A DNA stretch of 15,442 nt from an uncultured Acidimicrobiaceae bacterium (lineage in GTDB: Bacteria; Actinomycetota; Acidimicrobiia; Spongiisociales; UBA5794): the NCBI GenBank assembly GCA_947258635.1, contig CAMYJM010000050.1, positions 1 to 15,442 on the forward strand, in the 5' to 3' direction. The translations under genes and the position numbers were made by a program. A model generated the notes under the pieces. That model made no database searches, had not been told where the DNA came from, and worked only from the letters and a program-made list of their open reading frames with translations. Shown here piece by piece: positions 1 through 6,635 of the stretch (the first letter of the stretch is position 1; every line of letters starts with the position of its first letter).

Positions 1-2
1 CG

Positions 3-440
3 GACCTCGCCGTCTGCTCGTATTCGGCCAAGTACGCCAGCGGCTACTACGGACCCTTCCGCGACGCCGCCGACTCAGCTCCCGCCTTCGGCGATCGCAA
101 CACGCACCAGATGGACCCCAACAACGTTCGTGAAGCACTCGTCGAAGTCGAGCAGGACCTCGCCGAGGGTGCCGACATGGTGATGGTCAAACCCGCCGGT
201 CCCTACCTGGATGTCATCGGGGCCGTCCGGGCGGCGGTCGACGTGCCGGTCGCCGCCTACCAGGTGTCGGGCGAGTTCGCCATGATCGAAGCGGCCGCCG
301 CCAACGACTGGATAGACGGAGAACGGGTGATGATGGAGTCGTTGACCGCCATCGCCCGCGCCGGGGCCGGGATCATTCTCACCTACTACGCCACCAGAGC
401 GGCACAGAACTTAGCCGCCGCCGACAAGGAGTCGCGATGA
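3..440 (+). CDS. hemB: Porphobilinogen synthase (delta-aminolevulinate dehydratase), 3' part only
   Basis: Condenses two 5-aminolevulinate molecules to porphobilinogen in the cytoplasm, the first common step of tetrapyrrole synthesis. The reading frame is open from the window edge, so the N-terminal part lies outside; the last 145 residues are seen. They contain SAKYAS followed by YYGPFRDAADSAP (the segment of the first active-site lysine), then MVMVKPAGPYLDV, which holds the Schiff-base lysine, and the YQVSGEFAM motif; all are hallmark HemB sequences. An internal ATG at 111 falls in the middle of the conserved domain and is not the start. The stop overlaps the hemL start by 4 bases (ATGA), so the two are translationally coupled. 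No damage is visible in the part present. Identity is certain; only the missing 5' end limits the entry. Confidence 0.96.
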   Translation, partial: DLAVCSYSAKYASGYYGPFRDAADSAPAFGDRNTHQMDPNNVREALVEVEQDLAEGADMVMVKPAGPYLDVIGAVRAAVDVPVAAYQVSGEFAMIEAAAANDWIDGERVMMESLTAIARAGAGIILTYYATRAAQNLAAADKESR

Positions 441-1588
441 ACGAGCCCCCAACGTCGGCAAGCTGGTACCAGCGGGCAGCCGCCGTGATGCCGGGAGGCG
501 TCAACTCTCCGGTGCGCGCATTCAAGTCCGTGGGGCGCACCCCTCCCTTCGTGGTGAATGCGGCCGGAGCCCATATGGAAACGGTCGATGGGGACAAGCT
601 CATCGACTTCATCTCATCGTGGGGAGCGCTCATCCTGGGCCACGCCCGTCCCGAAATCATCGATGAGCTGGTGGCAGCGGCACGTAAGGGAACCTCCTTC
701 GGTGTCCCAACGAGCGGCGAGGTCGAGCTCGCCGAGCTCATTGTGTCACTCGTCCCGTCGGTCGACGTCGTTCGTATGGTGAACTCGGGAACCGAAGCCG
801 AGCCCGACAGCCCCGGCGTGCCGCCCGCCACCGTCGCCGACACGAGAGTCGCCACCTTCAACGACCTCGCAACCGTCGAGAGAGCCTTCGCCGCCGGAGA
901 CGTCGCCGGTGTGATCGTGGAGCCGGTGGCCGGCAACATGGGAGTCGTTCCGCCCGCCCCGGGTTTTCTCGCCGGCCTGCGCGACTTGTGCGATCGGAAC
1001 GGAGCGCTGCTCATCTTCGATGAAGTGATGACCGGATTCCGGGTGGCCCTCGGGGGGGCCCAGGAACGATATGGCGTCACTCCTGATCTGACCACCCTCG
1101 GCAAGATCGTGGCCGGTGGGGCGCCGGCCGCGGCCTACGGGGGCCGGGAGGATCTGATGCGAATGGTGGCCCCCGACGGCCCGGTGTATCAAGCCGGCAC
1201 GTTGGCGGGCAATCCCATCGCGGTTGCCGCCGGCATCGCCTGCCTGCGGTATCTCACCGAGCACCGCGAGCTCTATGCCACGCTCGAGGACATGGGGGAG
1301 CGGCTCGAGACCCGCCTGACCGCGGCGCTCGAGGCGGCCGGTGGTGGCGGGTGTGTCCAGCGAGTTGGATCCATGCTCACTGTATTCCTCGGGCCCGAAG
1401 CCGTGCGATCCTGGGACGACGCCGCCAAACTCGATCGGGACCGGTTCACCCGCTACTACCACGCGGCCTTCGATGGCGGGATCATCCTGCCGCCCTCGCC
1501 CTTCGAGGCGATGTTCCTGATGGAGGACCACGGCCCGGTGATCGACGAGGCGGCCGAGACGCTGGCAGCCGCGATCGGAGCCGCCTGA
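437..1588 (+). CDS. hemL: Glutamate-1-semialdehyde 2,1-aminomutase with an internal deletion of about 43 residues
   Basis: A PLP enzyme converting glutamate-1-semialdehyde to 5-aminolevulinate in the C5 pathway. The start is supported by AAGGAG six bases upstream and by overlap with hemB. Family signatures: PGGVNSPVRAF (19-29), NSGTEA (116-121), VEPVAGNMGVVPP (161-173), FDEVMTGFR (194-202, cofactor Asp195), LGKIVAGG (catalytic Lys223) and YQAGTLAGNP. The protein is 383 residues, against about 425-430 for the family. The shortfall is in one place: NSGTEA runs at Glu122 straight into PDSPGVPP, whereas homologs have about 44 residues here, including the helix after GTEA and the CYHGH motif whose Tyr stacks on PLP, plus part of the active-site gating loop. 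The reading frame is kept and the flanks are well conserved, so the lesion is recent or is an assembly error. As written, the enzyme is probably inactive. Confidence 0.93.
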   Translation: MNEPPTSASWYQRAAAVMPGGVNSPVRAFKSVGRTPPFVVNAAGAHMETVDGDKLIDFISSWGALILGHARPEIIDELVAAARKGTSFGVPTSGEVELAELIVSLVPSVDVVRMVNSGTEAEPDSPGVPPATVADTRVATFNDLATVERAFAAGDVAGVIVEPVAGNMGVVPPAPGFLAGLRDLCDRNGALLIFDEVMTGFRVALGGAQERYGVTPDLTTLGKIVAGGAPAAAYGGREDLMRMVAPDGPVYQAGTLAGNPIAVAAGIACLRYLTEHRELYATLEDMGERLETRLTAALEAAGGGGCVQRVGSMLTVFLGPEAVRSWDDAAKLDRDRFTRYYHAAFDGGIILPPSPFEAMFLMEDHGPVIDEAAETLAAAIGAA

Positions 1589-2577
1589 TGGCCCGGCCCC
1601 TCGTCGAGGCGCTGCGGCGGCGCCCGGTGGTTCGGCGCCCGGTGTGGATCATGCGCCAGGCGGGCCGTTACCTGCCCGAGTACCGGGAATTGCGCGCCCG
1701 GCACTCGTTCCAAGATGCGGTGGCTACGCCCGCCGTGGCCGCCGAGATCACCCTGCAGCCGATTCGCCGCTTCGATATGGATGGGGCGGTGATCTTCGCC
1801 GACATCATGACCCCGCTCGAAGCCATGGGGGTTGAGATGACGTTTGATCCGGGTCCCCGGCTGCGGCCTCACACACTCGCCGAGGTGGCGGCGCTCGGGC
1901 CTCTCGACGTCGGGCGTGTCGGCTTCATCGCCGAGACGATTCGGCGAGTGCGATCGGACGTGCCGGACGAGACCGCGGTCATTGGATTCGCCGGAGCGCC
2001 GCTGACACTGCTCGCCTACCTTGTCGAAGGCGGTGGCTCCAAGGACTACATGCGGCTTCGTGGTGAGCTGCGTGCCGATCCGGCAGCGGCCCGCGCCGCT
2101 CTCTCCACGCTCGCCGCGGCCATGAACACATATCTGGCGATGCAGATAGATGCCGGCGCCGATGTCGTTCAGCTCTTCGACAGCTGGGCCGGGGTGCTCG
2201 ATCGGGAGTCATTCCGCGACATGGCGATGCCCCCGGCCGCCAGGGCGCTCGCCGGGCTCGAAGCTCCCCGGATCTACTTCGCTCCGGGATGTGGGCACAC
2301 GCTCGACATCCAGCCCGCCGTCGGCGCCGAGGGATACGGTGTGGACTGGCGACTGCCGCTCGCCGAGGCCTGGGCCCGGCTCGGCGATGTGGCCATTCAG
2401 GGCAACGTCGATCCGGCAATCCTGCTGGCCGACCCGGACACGATCCGCAAGGCGGTGGTCGCCCTCTTCGCCGGTTCCGCGGGTCGCGACGGTCACATTG
2501 TCAATCTCGGCCATGGGATCGACCGGCACACGCCGCCCGAGAACGTGGCCACTTTTGTAGAGGCGGTGCGCGCATGA
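1588..2577 (+). CDS. hemE: Uroporphyrinogen III decarboxylase
   Basis: Removes the four acetate carboxyls of uroporphyrinogen III to give coproporphyrinogen III. The protein is 329 residues, slightly short of the usual 340-355 but with all main motifs: MRQAGRYLPEYR (22-33) binding the substrate carboxylates, FADIMTPLEAMG with the essential Asp72, GFAGAPLTL, the LFDSWAG block, the FAPGCGH segment, GVDWR, QGNVDP and the C-terminal NLGHGI. The ATG at 1588 was chosen because it overlaps the hemL stop by one base (TGATG), has a GGAG seven bases upstream and places the conserved Arg near residue 23; the longer open frame reaching back to 1351 lies inside hemL. It sits between hemL and hemN, which matches pathway order. 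Confidence 0.96.
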   Translation: MARPLVEALRRRPVVRRPVWIMRQAGRYLPEYRELRARHSFQDAVATPAVAAEITLQPIRRFDMDGAVIFADIMTPLEAMGVEMTFDPGPRLRPHTLAEVAALGPLDVGRVGFIAETIRRVRSDVPDETAVIGFAGAPLTLLAYLVEGGGSKDYMRLRGELRADPAAARAALSTLAAAMNTYLAMQIDAGADVVQLFDSWAGVLDRESFRDMAMPPAARALAGLEAPRIYFAPGCGHTLDIQPAVGAEGYGVDWRLPLAEAWARLGDVAIQGNVDPAILLADPDTIRKAVVALFAGSAGRDGHIVNLGHGIDRHTPPENVATFVEAVRA

Positions 2578-3959
2578 TCAAGGTCGATTCAGAGCTCCTG
2601 GCCCGTCACGACCGGCCGGGGCCCCGCTACACGTCCTACCCCACCGCGGTGGAGTTCAGCGAGGCGGTCGGCTCCGCCGAGTATGCCGCCCGGCTCACGG
2701 CGGCGGCGACCCGGCCGGAGCAGCCGCTGTCGCTGTATGTGCACCTTCCCTTCTGTGAAGCCCGGTGCTCGTTCTGTGCTTGCCACGTAGTGATTACCAA
2801 GCGCCCCGAGATCTCCGATGCCTACCTGAGCAAGGTGGTGGCGGAGGCCGATCTCCTGGCCGGCCACCTCGGCGAGCGGCGCCGGGTGGTGCAATACCAC
2901 TGGGGGGGCGGTACGCCGACCCACTACTCCCCGCAGGTCATGGTCGAACTGCACACCGCGCTGACTCGCCGTTTCGAAATGGCGCCGCAAGCCGAGCTGG
3001 CCATCGAAGTGGATCCGCGGGTGACGACGACACAGCATCTCGAGGCGCTGGCACCGCTGGGATTCAACCGGATCTCGCTGGGGGTTCAGGACCTCAACGC
3101 CGAGGTGCAGCGGCTCATCGGGCGCAACCAGACGAAGGAGGAGACCGAGAGCCTCTACTGGGATGCCCGCCGCCTCGGCTTCTCCTCGATCAACTTCGAT
3201 CTCATCTACGGCCTGCCGGGCCAAGACGAGAGCACCCTCACCGAGACGCTGGAGACGGTCATCGAGCTGCGGCCCGACCGGCTCGCGGTCTACTCGTTCG
3301 CGTTCGTCCCGTGGATGCGCCCGCATCAGAAGCGGCTCGATGAAGATCTGCTTCCCAATACGGATGCCAAGTTCGCCCTGCTGGCGCTGGTCGTTTCCGC
3401 GCTCACCGATGCCGGTTACGTCCAGATCGGGATGGACCATTTCGCCCTCCCCGACGATGAGTTGGCAGTGGCGGCAGCCGCGGGGACTCTCAACCGCAAT
3501 TTCATGGGATACACGACCAAGCGCGATACCGAGATGGTCGCGGTCGGCACCTCCGGAATCTCCGACATCGACGGGGCCTACGCCCAGAACCATCGGCGGC
3601 TGGCTTCGTACTACCAATCGGTAGAACGCGGCGAGCTGCCCATCGAGCGCGGCTACCGACTGAGCGCCGACGACGAGATACGGCGTTTTGTGATCACAGA
3701 GCTCATGTGCAACGGCCTCGTCGACCTGGAGGCCGCCGGTCACCGGTTCGGCCTCGACGGCACTACGTATTTCGCTGCCGAGCTGGCGGAACTGGCGGGT
3801 CCGGGCGGCCTCATCGACGAGGGGATGGCCCTCGTCGCCGGCCTGCGGGTGCGGACCACCGAGCTCGGCGCCCTGTTCGTCCGGAGGGTGGCTTCGGTGT
3901 TCGATGCCCACACCCGTCGTCAGACCGGTGACGGGCCGATGTTCTCCAAGACTGTGTGA
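2574..3959 (+). CDS. hemN: Oxygen-independent coproporphyrinogen III dehydrogenase (radical SAM)
   Basis: A radical-SAM enzyme that oxidatively decarboxylates two propionates of coproporphyrinogen III to form protoporphyrinogen IX without O2. The protein is 461 residues, normal for HemN. PGPRYTSYPTA (15-25) is the HemN N-terminal signature. The iron-sulfur motif is C61-EAR-C65-SF-C68-A-C70. The CX3CX2CXC form with the fourth cysteine is typical of true HemN rather than the heme chaperone HemW. Further matches are YHWGGGTPTHYSP, GVQDLN..VQ.LIGRNQ, NFDLIYGLPGQ, YSFAFVPWMRPHQ, GMDHFALPDDEL and NRNFMGYTT, the last two being HemN-specific. The ATG overlaps the hemE stop by 4 bases (ATGA). The gene reads intact. 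With hemY next, the cluster implies the protoporphyrin branch; many Gram-positive bacteria instead use the coproporphyrin branch (CgoX/HemQ). The rest of the pathway lies outside the window. Confidence 0.95.
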   Translation: MIKVDSELLARHDRPGPRYTSYPTAVEFSEAVGSAEYAARLTAAATRPEQPLSLYVHLPFCEARCSFCACHVVITKRPEISDAYLSKVVAEADLLAGHLGERRRVVQYHWGGGTPTHYSPQVMVELHTALTRRFEMAPQAELAIEVDPRVTTTQHLEALAPLGFNRISLGVQDLNAEVQRLIGRNQTKEETESLYWDARRLGFSSINFDLIYGLPGQDESTLTETLETVIELRPDRLAVYSFAFVPWMRPHQKRLDEDLLPNTDAKFALLALVVSALTDAGYVQIGMDHFALPDDELAVAAAAGTLNRNFMGYTTKRDTEMVAVGTSGISDIDGAYAQNHRRLASYYQSVERGELPIERGYRLSADDEIRRFVITELMCNGLVDLEAAGHRFGLDGTTYFAAELAELAGPGGLIDEGMALVAGLRVRTTELGALFVRRVASVFDAHTRRQTGDGPMFSKTV

Positions 3960-3966
3960 GGGCGCA

Positions 3967-5213
3967 ATGAAAGTGCGAGTTGCGGTAGTCGGCGGCGGGC
4001 TGGGGGGGCTGTTGACCGCCTCCGAACTCCAGGCGGCCGGTGTCGACGATGTGGTAGTCCTCGACCGCGATGATCTTCCGGGTGGGGTTGCCCGGACCGT
4101 TGCGCGCGACGGCTATCAGCTCGAACCGGCGGCCGGGGCGCTGCTGCTCCCCAAGCCGGAGCTGTCCCCGGTGCTCGCCAACCTCGGAGCCGAGGTCGTC
4201 CCGGCTGTGGACGCAGCCCTCCGCTACGTCTATGCCCGCGGACGGCTCAACGTCCTCGGTCCCTCACCGAAGGTGGTGTTGTCTCCTGTGGTTACCTGGC
4301 CGGCCAAGTTCCGCGCCCTGGCCGAGCCGTTCATTCGTACCAGAGCCGCCTCGTCCGACGAGTCGGTCGACGCGTTCTTTCGCCGCAGGTTCGGCAAGGG
4401 GATGGGCGGCACGCTGGCTTGGCTGGCCGCTTCGGGAGTCTTTGCGGGAGATCCCGCTCGGCTGTCGGCCCGGTCTGCCTTCCCGGTGTTCTCCGCCCTG
4501 GAGGACGAGGCCGGCTCGCTCGTGCGCGGGGGGATTCGTCGCGCAAGGCGTCGGGAGCGGGGGACGCCGCGGGCCAAGAGCCACGTACCGGTAGGCGGTT
4601 TCAGTGCTCTTGCCGAGCGAGCCGCCCGGCGGCTCGGCGATCGGTACCGCCCTGGCGTCACGATCGAGTCTGTGCGGCGCAGCGACCGCGGCTGGGACGT
4701 GAAGGGGTCCGAACGACCCTCAATCGTGCCGTGTCCGCCCCGGCCGTCGTCGTCGGCCTCGGTGCGGAATCGAACCGCCTCCCGCTGCCGCCCGGATTCG
4801 GGGCACTCACCGGACCGGATGCCGGCACGATCTCGCTCGGCGTCCTCTTCGAGTCATCGTACGCGCCTCATCGGGCGCCGGCCGGGCACTCCCTGGCCAA
4901 GGTGATCGCCGGAGGCGCCAACCACCCGGAAGTGATGGATTGGGACGATGAGCGCATCATCGATCGGGTCCAAGCCGAAGTCGCCAAGATCCTCGGGATA
5001 GCGCCCGACCCCTCGTTCGTCCATCTGATCCGGCACCGGATCGGGATCCCTCAGTACGAGCCGGGCCATAGCGCGTGGTTGGCGGAGTTGGAGAGTCTGT
5101 GCCCTCCGGGACTCCACCTCACGGGCTGGGGCTATCGGGGAGTTGGGGTCGGCCATGTGGCCGCGGATGCCACCAGGATCGCCGCGGAGATTGCCGCTGA
5201 CTCCTCGTCATAG
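3967..5213 (+). pseudogene. hemY: Protoporphyrinogen/coproporphyrinogen oxidase (HemY type), split by a frameshift
   Basis: An FAD-dependent oxidase of the HemY/CgoX family that aromatises the porphyrinogen ring. The ATG lies 7 bases after the hemN stop with GAGGG just upstream. The N-terminal part (frame of 3967) has the Rossmann motif VVGGGLGGLL (about 7-16), LDRDDLPGGVARTV and a PVGGFSALAERAARRL segment, running to about GWDVKGSE near 4710. Homologous sequence then continues in the frame one base earlier: TLNRAVSAPAVVVGLGAE, LGVLFESSYAPHRAP, the IGIPQYEPGHSAWL motif and the C-terminal GLHLTGWGYRGVGVGH, to the TAG at 5211-5213. The first frame alone runs on as unrelated Ser/Arg/Pro-rich sequence to 4905. 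A single missing base around 4700-4720 (for example in the GAACGACCC stretch) would restore a protein of about 415 residues. This is either a sequencing error or a genuine recent mutation. Confidence 0.88.
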
Positions 5214-5254
5214 GAGACGGCTGGTGGGCGGCACGCGCCGAGTACCGTGACGCC

Positions 5255-5854
5255 GTGGATCTTGATGCCGAAGCAACGGTCAGGGCGGCAGCCGTGGTCA
5301 TCGCGACCACCGAATCGCCCGGGCCGGCTGCAACGCTGGCCGAAGAGCCGTGGCGTGGCGAGTCGCTGCTCGTCGGAGTCGTCCGCCGCCTAGCCGGGCT
5401 CGACGCGGTCGTTGTGGTCGTGCGCGAGGAGGCCCACGCCGGCCTCGTCGATGCCATCGCCGACATCACGGTGATAGTCGATCCCGAGTGGCGGGAGGGT
5501 ACGGCGGCGCCGCTGCGGGTCGGCCTCGACTGGCTGACGCACGCGACGGAAGTCGGAGCCGCCTTTGTCGTCAATCTGGAGACCCCGGCGGTCGAGGGGG
5601 CCGTCCTCGAGGAATTGCTCGATGCGCATGCCGGCGCTGGGAAACCCGTCACTGTGCCCAAGTATCGATACGTGCGGGGCGGTCCGGTTCTGCTGGATCG
5701 GGACATCTGGCCACGCTTTCTGAGCACGGAGGGCGATCTCGACCTCCAGCAGATCCTGCTGGCCCATCCCCAGTGGGTCACCGAGGTCCGCGTCGACTGG
5801 GCCCCGCCGCGCCCCATCGCCACTGGGGATGATCTTCTCGAACTCGCCGGGTAG
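5255..5854 (+). CDS. Degenerate MobA/MocA-like nucleotidyltransferase-fold protein
   Basis: A 199-residue protein resembling the molybdenum-cofactor nucleotidyltransferase family (NTP_transf_3; MocA, MobA, CoxI-like). Supporting blocks: ESLLVGVVRRLAGLDAVVVVV (36-56), DPEWREGTAAPLRVGLDWL (76-94), which matches the family's NPxWxxGMxxSL motif, then PKYRYVRGGPVLLDRDIWPRF (135-155), which parallels the conserved P.Y.G..GHPV stretch, and GDLDLQQIL (160-168). The catalytic signatures are gone. The N-terminal LAAGxSxRMGxxK loop is replaced by VIATTESPGPAATLAEEPW, and the metal-binding GDMP is replaced by NLETP (108-111). It is therefore unlikely to be an active nucleotidyltransferase of the usual kind and may be a binding or regulatory relative. 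The GTG start has no strong ribosome-binding site, so the first residues are uncertain. It lies 41 bases downstream of hemY on the same strand and may be cotranscribed. The function is unknown. Confidence 0.72.
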   Translation: MDLDAEATVRAAAVVIATTESPGPAATLAEEPWRGESLLVGVVRRLAGLDAVVVVVREEAHAGLVDAIADITVIVDPEWREGTAAPLRVGLDWLTHATEVGAAFVVNLETPAVEGAVLEELLDAHAGAGKPVTVPKYRYVRGGPVLLDRDIWPRFLSTEGDLDLQQILLAHPQWVTEVRVDWAPPRPIATGDDLLELAG

Positions 5855-5903
5855 TCGCTTGGCGCCGAGGGCGGTCTGTTGAGTAGTGTCGCGTCCGGCT
5901 GGC

Positions 5904-5928
5904 GTTACCTTGCCCGCTGATAGGTAAC
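5904..5928. promoter_or_regulatory. Inverted repeat GTTACC-N13-GGTAAC upstream of the DUF4332 gene
   Basis: A perfect 6-base inverted repeat (GTTACC at 5904-5909, GGTAAC at 5923-5928) separated by 13 bases lies 31 bases before the ATG of the DUF4332 gene. Such spaced dyads are typical operator geometry, but a 6-base arm can also occur by chance. No convincing -35/-10 pair could be fitted around it. The rest of the 5855-5959 gap shows only the ribosome-binding site GGAGAGGA (5946-5953). Confidence 0.3.
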
Positions 5929-5959
5929 AGCAACTTCTGCTGACTGGAGAGGACGACAC

Positions 5960-6364
5960 ATGGCGTCGATCGATGCGATTGAGGGGATCGGCCACAAGTA
6001 CGCGACGAAACTACGCAAGGCACGGGTGCGCACTACAGAAGCCTTGCTCAGGCTCGGTGCAACCAGGCGGGGACGTCGAGAACTCGCCGACGCGACCGGT
6101 ATCTCGGAGCGCCAGATCCTCGAATGGGTCAACCGCGCCGACCTGATGCGCATCAAAGGAGTCGGTGAGGAGTATTCCGACCTGCTCGAGGCCTCCGGGG
6201 TGGACACCGTCAAGGAGCTGCGGCGTCGCAATGCCGCCAATCTTCTCACTGCGATGATCGAGATCAACCGGAAGAAGGATCTGGTCCGGCGTCTGCCGAC
6301 CGAGGCCATGGTCCAGCGCTGGGTCGACAACGCCAAAGACCTCGACCCCATTGTCGTTCACTAG
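5960..6364 (+). CDS. DUF4332 helix-hairpin-helix domain protein
   Basis: A 134-residue protein of the DUF4332 family, small proteins with two helix-hairpin-helix-like units found in actinobacteria, cyanobacteria and others. IEGIGHKYATKLRKARV (7-23) is the first hairpin unit. It is followed by TTEALLRLGATRRGRRELADATGIS, then EWVNRADLMRIKGVGEEYSDLLEASGVDTVKEL, the second unit and the most conserved part of the family, and LRRRNAANLLTAMIEINRKKDLVRRLP. The start is well supported: GGAGAGGA lies six bases before the ATG. The HhH fold suggests nucleic-acid or protein binding, but no biochemical role is established to my knowledge. It is separated by 105 bases from the upstream nucleotidyltransferase-like gene, with an inverted repeat between them, so it may have its own promoter. 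Confidence 0.9.
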   Translation: MASIDAIEGIGHKYATKLRKARVRTTEALLRLGATRRGRRELADATGISERQILEWVNRADLMRIKGVGEEYSDLLEASGVDTVKELRRRNAANLLTAMIEINRKKDLVRRLPTEAMVQRWVDNAKDLDPIVVH

Positions 6365-6412
6365 CAGCGAGCCCGTCTGACAAAGCGGCGGTCCGCCGGG
6401 CGCATCTCGCGT

Positions 6413-6435
6413 CTTCCCCCGGAGCGGAGGGGAAG
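6413..6435. other. Hairpin CTTCCCC / GGGGAAG downstream of the DUF4332 gene
   Basis: A 7-base perfect stem (6413-6419 with 6429-6435) and 9-base loop lie 49 bases after the DUF4332 stop. It could help stop transcription, but no T-run follows it on the plus strand, so it is not a canonical intrinsic terminator. Confidence 0.35.
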
Positions 6436-6455
6436 TGGCGCCTCCAGGCACCGAT

Positions 6456-6557
6456 GGGGGCGCGAGCTCCCGGAACCGCGTAACGCAACGCCCCTGCCTC
6501 TGTGGCCCCCGGCGGGCCCCCGAGGGACCTTCCCCCCTGCGGGCGTCTCATCGCCCG
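6456..6557. other. GC-rich hairpin cluster in the convergent intergenic region
   Basis: This is part of the 271-base gap between two convergent genes (6365-6635). Visible pairings are GGGGCG (6457-6462) with CGCCCC (6489-6494), extendable by one G-T pair, and CGGGCG (6540-6545) with CGCCCG (6552-6557) around a 6-base loop. Long C-runs lie at 6505-6540. There is no credible reading frame. I see no signature of RNase P, SRP RNA, tmRNA or a tRNA. It may be a double-sided termination zone or an unrecognised structured RNA. Confidence 0.3.
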
Positions 6558-6580
6558 ACGGTCATACGTTGCCTAACTCA

Positions 6581-6614
6581 TGCAAGAAGCCCCCGGGAGT
6601 GAGATCCCGGGGGC
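6581..6614 (-). terminator. Intrinsic terminator of the regulator/HBHA-like operon
   Basis: A perfect 10-base stem GCCCCCGGGA (6589-6598) / TCCCGGGGGC (6605-6614) with a 6-base loop lies 22 bases past the stop codon of the minus-strand HBHA-like gene. Read on the minus strand the stem is followed by TTCTTGCA, a short T-rich tail. This is a good rho-independent terminator for the minus strand. On the plus strand no T-run follows, so it is poor for the opposite gene. Confidence 0.75.
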
Positions 6615-6635
6615 ATCGTGCTTGGGTCCGGCCGG

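Noticed and set aside
379..1531. Minus-strand open frames of 241 and 261 residues opposite hemL
   Set aside because: Compositionally biased antisense frames opposite a gene with clear HemL motifs.
2589..3911. 440-residue open frame on the minus strand opposite hemN
   Set aside because: It mirrors the hemN codons and shows no family motif; the plus-strand HemN has unmistakable motifs throughout. Long antisense frames are expected in GC-rich coding DNA.
2574..3959. HemW (heme chaperone) as an alternative to HemN
   Set aside because: The fourth cysteine (CX3CX2CXC), the GPRYTSYPTA N-terminus and the GMDHFA and NFMGYTT motifs are HemN-specific.
4695..4725. Programmed ribosomal frameshift in hemY
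   Set aside because: No canonical slippery heptamer or downstream stem-loop was seen, and HemY is not a family known for recoding; a base deletion or sequencing error is simpler.
6365..6588. SRP RNA, RNase P RNA, tmRNA or 6C RNA in the convergent gap
   Set aside because: The conserved cores of these RNAs were not found on either strand; only generic GC hairpins are visible.
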